Positions 1 through 5,028 of a stretch of DNA of 5,028 nt are shown here, piece after piece. The stretch is from positions 1-5,028 of the forward strand of contig CAILXE010000032.1 of assembly GCA_903838095.1 (NCBI GenBank), written 5' to 3'. The position numbers were made by a program, and so were the translations under genes. Under the pieces are notes generated by a model. The model was not told the origin of the DNA. It saw nothing but the letters and a program-made list of their open reading frames with translations, and ran no database searches. The stretch comes from an uncultured Chlorobiaceae bacterium. Lineage in GTDB: Bacteria > Bacteroidota > Chlorobiia > Chlorobiales > Chlorobiaceae. The first letter of the stretch is position 1, and every line of letters starts with the position of its first letter.

Positions 1-1
1 C

Positions 2-1408
2 CATCTGGCAAATTTTGGTACGGTCTATCATGAAACCGGGCGTGAGCTTTCCCGTTCATTCCATACGCTCGGATTTTTTGGGGTACTCTTTCTTGTCCTG
101 AAAGCCTACAGCCTTGGTGCGGGAACCTTTACCGGCATTGAAGCCGTCAGTAATGGCCTTCCTGTTTTGCGTGAACCGAAAGTGGTAACCGCCAAAAAAA
201 CCATGAAGTATATGGCCATCTCTCTCTCATTGACCGTCATGGGGCTCATGTTGGCATATATCCTTTTTGATGTACGGGATATGCCGGGAAAAACTCTCAA
301 TGCGATTCTGTTTGAGAGTATCACGGCATCATGGAAAGGCTGGTATGGTGTTGCTTTTGTATGGGTTACTCTCTTTTCAGAAGCGGTGCTGCTTTTTATT
401 GCGGCACAGACAGGCTTTCTTGACGGGCCGAGGGTTCTTGCTAATATGGCGCTCGACAAATGGCTGCCAACGCGTTTTGCCATGCTGAGTGACAGACTGG
501 TGACGGAAAGAGGCATTCTTGTGATGGGATTTGCCTCACTTGCCATGATGCTCGCATCAAACGGATCTGTCGATTTTCTCATTGTGCTGTACAGCATTAA
601 CGTTTTTGTCACGTTCTCGCTTTCACAACTTGGAATGGTTCGCCATTGGTGGGAAAAAAGAGAGTCAGAAAAGCTGTGGGCAAGAAAGCTTCTTATTAAT
701 GGCGTTGGACTGATGCTGACGACTTTTATTCTTATCTCTGTCCTGGTACTCAAGTTTTATGAAGGCGGATGGGTGACTATCCTCATCACAGGAGTGCTGG
801 TTATGGGTGCTTTTTTTATCAAGCGGCACTACAACAAGACATATCAAATTTTGAAACGGCTTGATGTTATTGTGGAGGCTGCCGTGCTGACAGGTTCGGA
901 TGTGCATGACAATGAGAGTGATCAGGTTACGCCGGTTCCGGTTTTTGATCAAAAGGCGAAGACCGCCGCTATTTTAGTGAATGGGTTTAACGGTCTTGGT
1001 TTGCATACGCTGTTCAGTGTTTTCCGTCTTTTCGGCAATAGTTACAAAAATTATGTTTTTGTTGAAATAGGTTCTATTGATGCCGGAAACTTCAAGGGAG
1101 CTGATGAAATAGATAATCTTGGCAACTTTGTTCGGAATGAAACATCAAAGTATCTTGACTACATGAGGGAGCATGGCTACTATGCTGAAGCTTATTTCTC
1201 TCTCGGAACCGATGTCGTTGATGAAGTGAACAAGCTCGTTCCTGCCATCAGGAAGAAATTTCCGGACATTGTCTTTTTTGGAGGACAGCTTGTTTTCACA
1301 AAAGAGTCTATGATGGACCGATGGCTGCATAACTACACGGTTTTTGCTGTCCAGCGAAATCTTTATGTGCACGGTATTCCTTTTGTGATTTTGCCTGTCA
1401 AGGTTTAG
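2..1408 (+). CDS. APC-superfamily permease with C-terminal USP-like domain (5' end cut off by the window)
   Basis: This is an inner-membrane secondary transporter and its N-terminal half lies left of the window. The frame is open from base 2 and gives 468 residues ending in TAG at 1406-1408. Visible residues 39-52 read GAGTFTGIEAVSNG, the conserved unwound-helix motif of APC transmembrane segment 6. Hydrophobic segments near 24-45, 72-89, 115-135, 171-185, 188-208, 232-252 and 256-273 fit segments 6 to 12. Residues 274-468 are soluble. From about 321 they alternate strand and helix (AAILVN, NYVFVEIG, AEAYFSLG, DIVFFGG, IPFVILPV) like a universal-stress-protein fold, without an obvious ATP-binding glycine motif. 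APC core plus USP-like tail is the architecture of the potassium importer KimA, and the neighbouring kdp genes favour potassium as substrate. That is inference, and an amino-acid substrate remains possible. An internal TTG at 167 is not the start, because conserved sequence continues upstream of it. Confidence 0.88.
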   Translation, partial: HLANFGTVYHETGRELSRSFHTLGFFGVLFLVLKAYSLGAGTFTGIEAVSNGLPVLREPKVVTAKKTMKYMAISLSLTVMGLMLAYILFDVRDMPGKTLNAILFESITASWKGWYGVAFVWVTLFSEAVLLFIAAQTGFLDGPRVLANMALDKWLPTRFAMLSDRLVTERGILVMGFASLAMMLASNGSVDFLIVLYSINVFVTFSLSQLGMVRHWWEKRESEKLWARKLLINGVGLMLTTFILISVLVLKFYEGGWVTILITGVLVMGAFFIKRHYNKTYQILKRLDVIVEAAVLTGSDVHDNESDQVTPVPVFDQKAKTAAILVNGFNGLGLHTLFSVFRLFGNSYKNYVFVEIGSIDAGNFKGADEIDNLGNFVRNETSKYLDYMREHGYYAEAYFSLGTDVVDEVNKLVPAIRKKFPDIVFFGGQLVFTKESMMDRWLHNYTVFAVQRNLYVHGIPFVILPVKV

Positions 1409-1432
1409 TGCACTCTTTTTTCTATGATTTCC

Positions 1433-1448
1433 CTGCCCACGGCAGTTT
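1433..1448 (+). terminator. Possible weak terminator hairpin after the permease gene
   Basis: CTGCC (1433-1437) pairs perfectly with GGCAG (1441-1445) across a 3-nt loop, 24 bases after the permease stop. Only three T's follow before the sequence turns A-rich, so it is a poor intrinsic terminator. It could instead help protect an mRNA 3' end, or be chance. Confidence 0.25.
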
Positions 1449-1458
1449 GAAAAATGCA

Positions 1459-1503
1459 AGCTGTCAGTTGCTGTACCCTTGATTATTTCAAGGACTGACT
1501 GTT
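1459..1503 (+). repeat. Two-part inverted repeat (bulged stem-loop) upstream of the kinase gene
   Basis: The inner arms CCTTGA (1477-1482) and TCAAGG (1488-1493) are perfect complements around a 5-nt loop. Directly outside on the right, ACTGAC (1494-1499) is the complement of GTCAGT (1463-1468) on the left, leaving an 8-nt one-sided bulge (1469-1476). The outer stem may extend to 1459 and 1503 with one T-T mismatch and one G-U pair. A T-run starts at 1514, about ten bases beyond the stem. It could be a delayed terminator for the permease transcript, an RNA regulatory element or a protein-binding site. The sequence alone does not decide. Confidence 0.45.
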
Positions 1504-1538
1504 CTACTACCCCTTTTTTCTGCTACAGCATAAGCAAT

Positions 1539-1544
1539 TACAAT
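1539..1544 (+). promoter_or_regulatory. Possible -10 element for the kinase-kdp transcript
   Basis: TACAAT matches the sigma-70-type TATAAT at five of six positions and lies 54 bases before the kinase start codon. No good -35 hexamer is seen at 16-18 bp upstream, where the sequence is a T-rich run (1514-1521). This would suit an activator-dependent promoter, or it may be a chance match in AT-rich DNA. Confidence 0.3.
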
Positions 1545-1560
1545 ATTGGTACGTTTTTTG

Positions 1561-1574
1561 CTTCAATAATGAAG
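1561..1574 (+). repeat. Small inverted repeat in the putative kinase leader
   Basis: CTTCA (1561-1565) and TGAAG (1570-1574) are complementary across a 4-nt spacer, twelve bases before the ribosome-binding site. It could be an operator half-site pair or a weak leader hairpin. It is short enough to be chance. Confidence 0.25.
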
Positions 1575-1586
1575 ATGAATTGACTC

Positions 1587-1592
1587 AGGAGG
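1587..1592 (+). promoter_or_regulatory. Ribosome-binding site that decides the kinase start
   Basis: A perfect AGGAGG lies 6 nt before the ATG at 1599. Another ATG at 1595 is only 2 nt from this site and opens a different frame that soon stops, so 1599 is the real start. Confidence 0.85.
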
Positions 1593-1598
1593 TTATGG

Positions 1599-3437
1599 AT
1601 GATTGGTATACGACAAAAGCTTGTTCTTGGATTCGGAGGTCTGCTCCTCATTATTGCGGCAATAGGGGTGCTTACGATCCGTCACCTTGATGCCCTTGGC
1701 GGCGCTATTGATGTTATTCTCAGACAAAACTATCGCAGTGTGGTTGCCTGTCAGAAAATGACGGAGTCTCTTGAGCGCATTGACAGTGGCGTCCTTTTTA
1801 CCTTTACCGGGCATGGCGATGAAGGAATGAAGACTATTCGGGAGAATGAAGAGAATTTCAGTCAGGCACTGCGCGTGGAGCTTGGTAATATCACTCTTCC
1901 CGGTGAACATCAGAAAGCCATGCAGATCAATACCCTTTTTCTCCAATACCAGATTATTATTAAACAGGTAACACTTCAATCGACCTCTTTGTCAGAAAGG
2001 CAGCGCCTCTATTTTTCTGACCTTCTTCCGCTTTTTCATCATATCAAGCAACTCTCCGCCGAGGTTCTGGAGATGAACCAGGCAAACATGGAGGCAGCAA
2101 ACGATAATGCCCGCCAGATGGCGGCTTCAGCACACAATACCATGCTGGCGGCTATTTTTGCCAGTGCGCTTCTTGCAGTATTGTTCAGCGTTCAGTCTCA
2201 TCGATGGATTCTCATGCCGATCAAAAAGCTGACGGCGTCAGTCAAGGAGATTCGCAATGGCAATCTTGATCTTGTGCTTGATACCACATCAATGGATGAA
2301 ATCGGGCAGCTTTCACGATCATTTAACGACATGGCGGCCACGCTCCGGCAATTGCGCAAAAGCGATCAGGAGAAGCTTTATCGGAGTCGGAGGGTAACGC
2401 AGGAGGTATTCAAGGTTCTGCCCTTGCCGATAGCGGTGCTGGATGCGAATGGACGAGTTGAAGTATCCACTGACACTGCTGAACGCTATTTTGGCTTGCA
2501 ACAGGGTGTGTATGTTCAGGATATCGGTCATGACTGGCTGAAGGGAGTGTGGCAGAAAGCAATTCGACAGGGTGACGCAACGGAGTCAGAAGAGGGTAAC
2601 GAATACATTCAGCATTTTGAAGGGAGTCGCGAGTACTTTTTTCAACCAGTAGCGCTGCCTGTTCCGTTTAGCGCTGAGCGCGAAGAGTTTTCCGGGACAG
2701 CGCTGATTTTCAGGGATGTGACACAGCTTCATGAACAGCTTGAACTCAAACGCAGTGTTATTGCGACGGTATCCCACCAGTTGCGGACTCCTCTCACCTC
2801 GTTGCGAATGTCGGTTCATCTTCTGCTCGAAGAGCGTATCGGTCATCTCAACGAACAGCAGGCCGATCTGTTGATGGCTGCACGCGATGAGAGTGAGCGG
2901 CTTGCGCGTATGCTTGATGATCTTCTGGAGCTTAACCGGATTGAATCGGGAAAAGCCCCCCTGAAAAGAGTTCCCGTCTCTCCTTTTCGTCTCAGTTGCG
3001 AAGGCATTGAGCCGTTCCTTGTTCACGCCGGTGATCAGGGTGTTGCCATTGTCAACACTCTTCATGAAGGGTTGCCTGACGTCATCGCAGATCCGGAAAG
3101 CATCCAGCATGTTTTTGCAAACCTTCTTTCAAATGCATTGCGGTTCACTTCTCCGGGCGGTCAAGTCACCATCAGCGCATCTGACGAGCATGACAAGATC
3201 AGGTTTTCCGTTGAAGACACCGGGAACGGCATTGCATCTGAACATCTTGAGCATCTTTTTGAAAGGTTTTACCGGGTTCCCGGCCAAACGGCAACGAGCG
3301 GCATTGGTCTCGGGCTGTCGATTGTGAAAGAGATTGTTGAGGCACATGGAGGAAGCGTTGGCGCTGAAAACGTCGCGGGAAAGGGATCGATATTTTATTT
3401 CACGCTGCCTGTTCGACAAGAGAGCCAATCATCCTGA
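1599..3437 (+). CDS. Membrane sensor histidine kinase (HAMP-PAS-HisKA-HATPase_c, KinB-like)
   Basis: This 612-residue inner-membrane kinase would autophosphorylate a histidine and pass the phosphate to a response regulator not in this window. Segment 1 spans residues 8-27 and segment 2 about 181-200. Between them lies a mostly helical extracytoplasmic sensor of about 150 residues. HAMP covers about 201-253 (MPIKKLTASVKEIRNGNLD). A PAS-like domain follows at about 267-375 (LPLPIAVLDANGRVEV). The phosphoacceptor motif is SHQLRTPL with His393, and the usual acidic residue after the histidine is Gln394. ATP-binding boxes are intact: N box with Asn508 and Asn512, G1 DTGNG from 540, F box LFERFYR, and G2 GIGLGL from 568. 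It lacks the N-terminal KdpD/USP region and four-helix membrane block of canonical KdpD. A 38-nt gap separates it from the kdp genes, which suggests co-transcription and a role in their control. That role and its stimulus are inference. Confidence 0.93.
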   Translation: MIGIRQKLVLGFGGLLLIIAAIGVLTIRHLDALGGAIDVILRQNYRSVVACQKMTESLERIDSGVLFTFTGHGDEGMKTIRENEENFSQALRVELGNITLPGEHQKAMQINTLFLQYQIIIKQVTLQSTSLSERQRLYFSDLLPLFHHIKQLSAEVLEMNQANMEAANDNARQMAASAHNTMLAAIFASALLAVLFSVQSHRWILMPIKKLTASVKEIRNGNLDLVLDTTSMDEIGQLSRSFNDMAATLRQLRKSDQEKLYRSRRVTQEVFKVLPLPIAVLDANGRVEVSTDTAERYFGLQQGVYVQDIGHDWLKGVWQKAIRQGDATESEEGNEYIQHFEGSREYFFQPVALPVPFSAEREEFSGTALIFRDVTQLHEQLELKRSVIATVSHQLRTPLTSLRMSVHLLLEERIGHLNEQQADLLMAARDESERLARMLDDLLELNRIESGKAPLKRVPVSPFRLSCEGIEPFLVHAGDQGVAIVNTLHEGLPDVIADPESIQHVFANLLSNALRFTSPGGQVTISASDEHDKIRFSVEDTGNGIASEHLEHLFERFYRVPGQTATSGIGLGLSIVKEIVEAHGGSVGAENVAGKGSIFYFTLPVRQESQSS

Positions 3438-3475
3438 AGGCATACAGGCTATTGAACAGAAAAAAGGGGACTATC

Positions 3476-3574
3476 ATGAATGTATACCATCACTTGTATC
3501 TCGGCATACTCATTTTTCTGATTCTTGCAGGGCTTGCTGCTTTGGTCGGTATCACGTTTCATATCGGAGGTTAA
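3476..3574 (+). CDS. Unrecognised 32-residue single-span membrane peptide upstream of kdpF
   Basis: I do not recognise this small ORF. It begins MNVYHHLYLGILIFLILAGL and ends ITFHIGG. Residues about 7-28 form one hydrophobic membrane span. It has no acidic, Lys or Arg residues at all, and its only ionisable groups besides the termini are three His (5, 6 and 29) and two Tyr. A purine-rich site, AAGGGGA (3464-3470), sits 5 nt before the ATG. The stop codon is one base from the kdpF ATG, and the kdpF ribosome-binding site overlaps its last two Gly codons, so it is probably translated and coupled to kdpF. It lacks the Pro-Glu-x-Phe ending typical of KdpF. It may be an extra small subunit or regulator of the Kdp pump, or a leader peptide that opens the kdpF start. 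It could also be non-functional. Confidence 0.62.
   Translation: MNVYHHLYLGILIFLILAGLAALVGITFHIGG
3566..3570 (+). promoter_or_regulatory. kdpF ribosome-binding site inside the preceding small ORF
   Basis: GGAGG lies 5 nt before the kdpF ATG and is formed by the last two glycine codons of the 32-residue ORF. Ribosomes ending that ORF at 3572-3574 would stop directly over the kdpF start, a typical coupling arrangement. Confidence 0.75.
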
Positions 3575-3575
3575 C

Positions 3576-3656
3576 ATGGATATTATTGTTTTACTCACGT
3601 TTCTCGCCTGCATGGTGTATCTGGTTTTTGCCATTGTCAATCCTGAGAAATTTTAA
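3576..3656 (+). CDS. kdpF: KdpF, small stabilising subunit of the Kdp potassium pump
   Basis: This encodes a 26-residue single-span membrane peptide. Its pattern, YLVFAIVNPEKF at the C-terminus after a hydrophobic stretch, matches the KdpF family, whose E. coli member has 29 residues and ends YLVYALINAEAF. KdpF stabilises the KdpFABC complex in the inner membrane, a high-affinity ATP-driven potassium importer induced when potassium is scarce. The ATG lies 5 nt after GGAGG and one base after the stop of the preceding small ORF. kdpA begins 11 nt after its stop codon. The C-terminal motif and position directly before kdpA make the call firm despite the small size. Confidence 0.92.
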   Translation: MDIIVLLTFLACMVYLVFAIVNPEKF

Positions 3657-3667
3657 ACAATCACGTC

Positions 3668-5028
3668 ATGCTGCTGCTTTTTTTATTGGTTCTCGTTGTT
3701 CCCGTCTTTTTGTCGTGGCCTCTTGGGAACGCTATGGCACAGATAATCGAGCCCGGTCAGACATCCGTTTATGGGCGATGGAGTTCAGGGGTTTTCAGCA
3801 AAATCGGAGGAAACTCAGTGCTCGAAGAGCAGGACTGGAAGCGCTATCTCCTTTCCATGATAGTTTTCAACGTTGCGATGTTTGCCTTTGTGACGATGAT
3901 TCTTGCCCTGCAGAAGTGGCTTCCACTCAATCCTGATGCGAAGGGGCCGCTTGAGGCAAGCCTTATCTTCAATACTGCGGCATCCTTTGTCACAAACACC
4001 AATCTCCAGCACTACTCTGGCGAGGCATCCATGAGCTATTTTTCCCAGCTTTTCGGATTGATGTGGTTGCAGTTTGTTTCAGCCGCCACAGGAATTGCCT
4101 GTCTTGCGGCTCTTGCCAGAGCGCTCGGCGGGAAACACACTGTCGGCAACTTTTACAGCGATCTGCTGCGTATTACCGTATTTATTTTACTGCCGCTGGC
4201 TCTTGTTGTCGCTTCTCTTCTTCTTGCAGGCGGTGTTCCGATGACTTTGGATGGCGCGGTTATAGCTCAGACTCTGGAGGGCGCAACGCAAACTATAGCA
4301 CGCGGGCCAGTCGCCGCCATGGTTGCGATCAAGCAGCTCGGCACAAACGGTGGAGGTTTTTTTGGCGGAAATTCAGCTCATCCTTTCGAAAATCCTTCAT
4401 GCTCTACCAATATCGTTGAGTGTGCCTGTATTGTTTTACTGCCCATGGCTTCGGTCTGGATGTTCGGACGCATGACGGGGAGAATGCGTGATGCTGTTGT
4501 GATGTTCTCGGTTATGATGGCGTTGCTTCTGTTGAAAAGCGCCGTGGCACTCTGGTTTGAAGGTGCTCCGGCAGCCGCTCTCTCTGGCCTTCCCGTTGAC
4601 ATAACCTCAAATCTGGAAGGCAAGGAGCTTCGATTTGGTTACGGGGCAGGTGCTTTGTGGGCGGCAGTGACAACGGCGACCAGCAATGGCTCTGTCAACT
4701 GCATGCACGACAGTCTCAACCCGCTCACCGGTCTTGTGCCACTCGCCGGTATGTGGATGAATGTGGTTTTTGGCGGCGTTGGTGTTGGCCTCATCAACAT
4801 GTTTATTTTTATCATTGTTGGCGTATTTATCTGTGGCATGATGGTGGGCCGTACACCCGAGTATTTTGGCCGAAAGGTTGAAACCCGTGAAATGACGCTT
4901 GCGCTGCTTGCTTTGCTGGTTCATCCCGCGCTGATTCTGGGGGGGACAGCACTGTTTGCCGCAACTCCGGCAGGCGCTGCAACAGTACTGAATAGCGGCG
5001 CCCACGGGTTTACCGAAATTCTCTATGA
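3668..5028 (+). CDS. kdpA: KdpA, potassium-channel-like subunit of KdpFABC (3' end cut off by the window)
   Basis: KdpA is the membrane subunit that binds and selects K+ in the KdpFABC P-type ATPase, working with KdpB, which hydrolyses ATP. 453 residues are visible of a family length near 560. Filter loop 1 is at about 106-119 (SFVTNTN, then YSGE). Gln127 aligns with E. coli Gln116, implicated in K+ affinity. Loop 2 is GTNGGGFF at 225-232, followed by HPFENP. Loop 3 is TSNGS at 338-342, followed by MHDS. GRTPEYFGRK at 394-403 is also conserved, and loop 4 lies beyond the edge. The ATG at 3668 is chosen because an in-frame TGA at 3644 lies just upstream and the first membrane helix (residues 1-20, ending PLG) aligns with the E. 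coli N-terminus. No ribosome-binding site precedes it, so coupling to kdpF is likely. A later GTG at 3818 has a strong site but would remove the first helix. Cys245, Cys252 and Cys254 cluster after loop 2. Confidence 0.97.
   Translation, partial: MLLLFLLVLVVPVFLSWPLGNAMAQIIEPGQTSVYGRWSSGVFSKIGGNSVLEEQDWKRYLLSMIVFNVAMFAFVTMILALQKWLPLNPDAKGPLEASLIFNTAASFVTNTNLQHYSGEASMSYFSQLFGLMWLQFVSAATGIACLAALARALGGKHTVGNFYSDLLRITVFILLPLALVVASLLLAGGVPMTLDGAVIAQTLEGATQTIARGPVAAMVAIKQLGTNGGGFFGGNSAHPFENPSCSTNIVECACIVLLPMASVWMFGRMTGRMRDAVVMFSVMMALLLLKSAVALWFEGAPAAALSGLPVDITSNLEGKELRFGYGAGALWAAVTTATSNGSVNCMHDSLNPLTGLVPLAGMWMNVVFGGVGVGLINMFIFIIVGVFICGMMVGRTPEYFGRKVETREMTLALLALLVHPALILGGTALFAATPAGAATVLNSGAHGFTEILY
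3806..3820 (+). promoter_or_regulatory. Internal ribosome-binding site and in-frame GTG within kdpA
   Basis: GGAGG (3806-3810) is followed after 7 nt by GTG (3818-3820), in frame with kdpA at residue 51. It is a far better initiation signal than the one at the presumed start. Initiation here would give a KdpA without its first membrane helix, starting just before the conserved QDWKRYLL segment. It may be used, or it may be a chance product of Gly-Gly codons. Confidence 0.4.

Larger units (their letters stand above)
1409..1598 (+). other. Intergenic region between permease and kinase genes
   Basis: This 190-bp gap is the only sizeable non-coding stretch in the window. It is AT-rich with several T-runs (1416-1421, 1514-1519 and 1554-1559). 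It contains a short GC-rich hairpin, a longer bulged inverted repeat, a possible -10 element, a small inverted repeat and a strong ribosome-binding site, each listed separately. No protein-coding ORF is convincing here. No recognised riboswitch consensus was seen, including the c-di-AMP (ydaO) type that can control potassium genes. The length and structures suggest that the kinase-kdp unit may be transcribed separately from the permease. Confidence 0.6.

Noticed and set aside
167..169. TTG as the start of a complete 413-residue permease
   Set aside because: The APC motif GAGTFTGIEAVSNG and a membrane helix lie upstream in the same open frame, so the gene enters from the left of the window.
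106..753. Long minus-strand ORF of 215 codons opposite the permease gene
   Set aside because: It lies wholly antisense to a conserved transporter, its translation has no recognisable domain, and the + strand frame explains the sequence.
1367..1413. Two copies of GTGCAC flanking the permease 3' end
   Set aside because: Six-base palindromes 41 bp apart are easily chance, and one lies inside coding sequence.
1409..1598. A c-di-AMP (ydaO-type) or other known riboswitch before the kinase
   Set aside because: The gap has inverted repeats but no recognisable conserved core of that class. A covariance-model search would settle it.
2586..3110. 174-codon minus-strand ORF within the kinase gene
   Set aside because: It is antisense to the PAS and HisKA region and has no domain signal of its own.
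3334..3936. 200-codon + strand ORF spanning the kinase end, both small genes and the kdpA start
   Set aside because: It overlaps four better-supported coding frames and its Arg/Ser/Cys-rich product looks like an out-of-frame reading.
4063..4419. 118-codon + strand ORF rich in Cys, Ser and Arg within kdpA
   Set aside because: It is an alternate frame over the conserved KdpA filter loops 1 and 2 region, and its composition is typical of a shadow.
4607..5005. Minus-strand ORF at the right end (132 codons)
   Set aside because: It is antisense to conserved KdpA sequence, and its His/Asn/Lys-rich product has no recognisable features.

Overview
The window holds the start of a Kdp potassium-uptake locus, with all genes on the + strand. 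In order they are: the 3' part of an APC-superfamily permease with a cytoplasmic C-terminal domain (2-1408), a 190-bp gap with inverted repeats and a possible promoter, a membrane sensor histidine kinase (1599-3437), an unrecognised 32-residue membrane peptide (3476-3574), kdpF (3576-3656), and kdpA, which runs off the right edge (3668-5028). kdpB and kdpC, and any response regulator, would lie to the right and cannot be seen.

The KdpA call is secure. The first three of the four selectivity-filter loops are present and in order, and kdpF sits immediately upstream. The kinase is not a canonical KdpD: it has no N-terminal KdpD/USP module. It has two membrane segments flanking a helical extracytoplasmic sensor, then HAMP, PAS, HisKA and HATPase_c, a KinB-like layout. 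The permease resembles KimA-type APC potassium importers in general architecture (APC core plus USP-like tail), so two potassium-uptake systems may lie side by side.

The proposed logic is inference. The kinase senses an envelope or potassium-related cue and controls the downstream kdp genes through a partner not in view. From the kinase to kdpA the gaps are 38, 1 and 11 nt, consistent with one transcript. The 32-residue ORF and kdpF are probably translationally coupled. kdpA has no clear ribosome-binding site and may depend on kdpF translation. It also contains a strong internal ribosome-binding site before an in-frame GTG.

The organism is a Gram-negative-type bacterium of intermediate GC content. 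The KdpA third-filter sequence (TSNGSVN...MHDSLNPL) and the KinB-like kinase next to kdp suggest green sulfur bacteria (Chlorobiales) or a neighbouring lineage, but this rests on recall of family patterns and is low confidence. Coding density is high and nothing looks like a mobile element, RNA gene or CRISPR array. The only non-coding stretch longer than 40 bases is 1409-1598.
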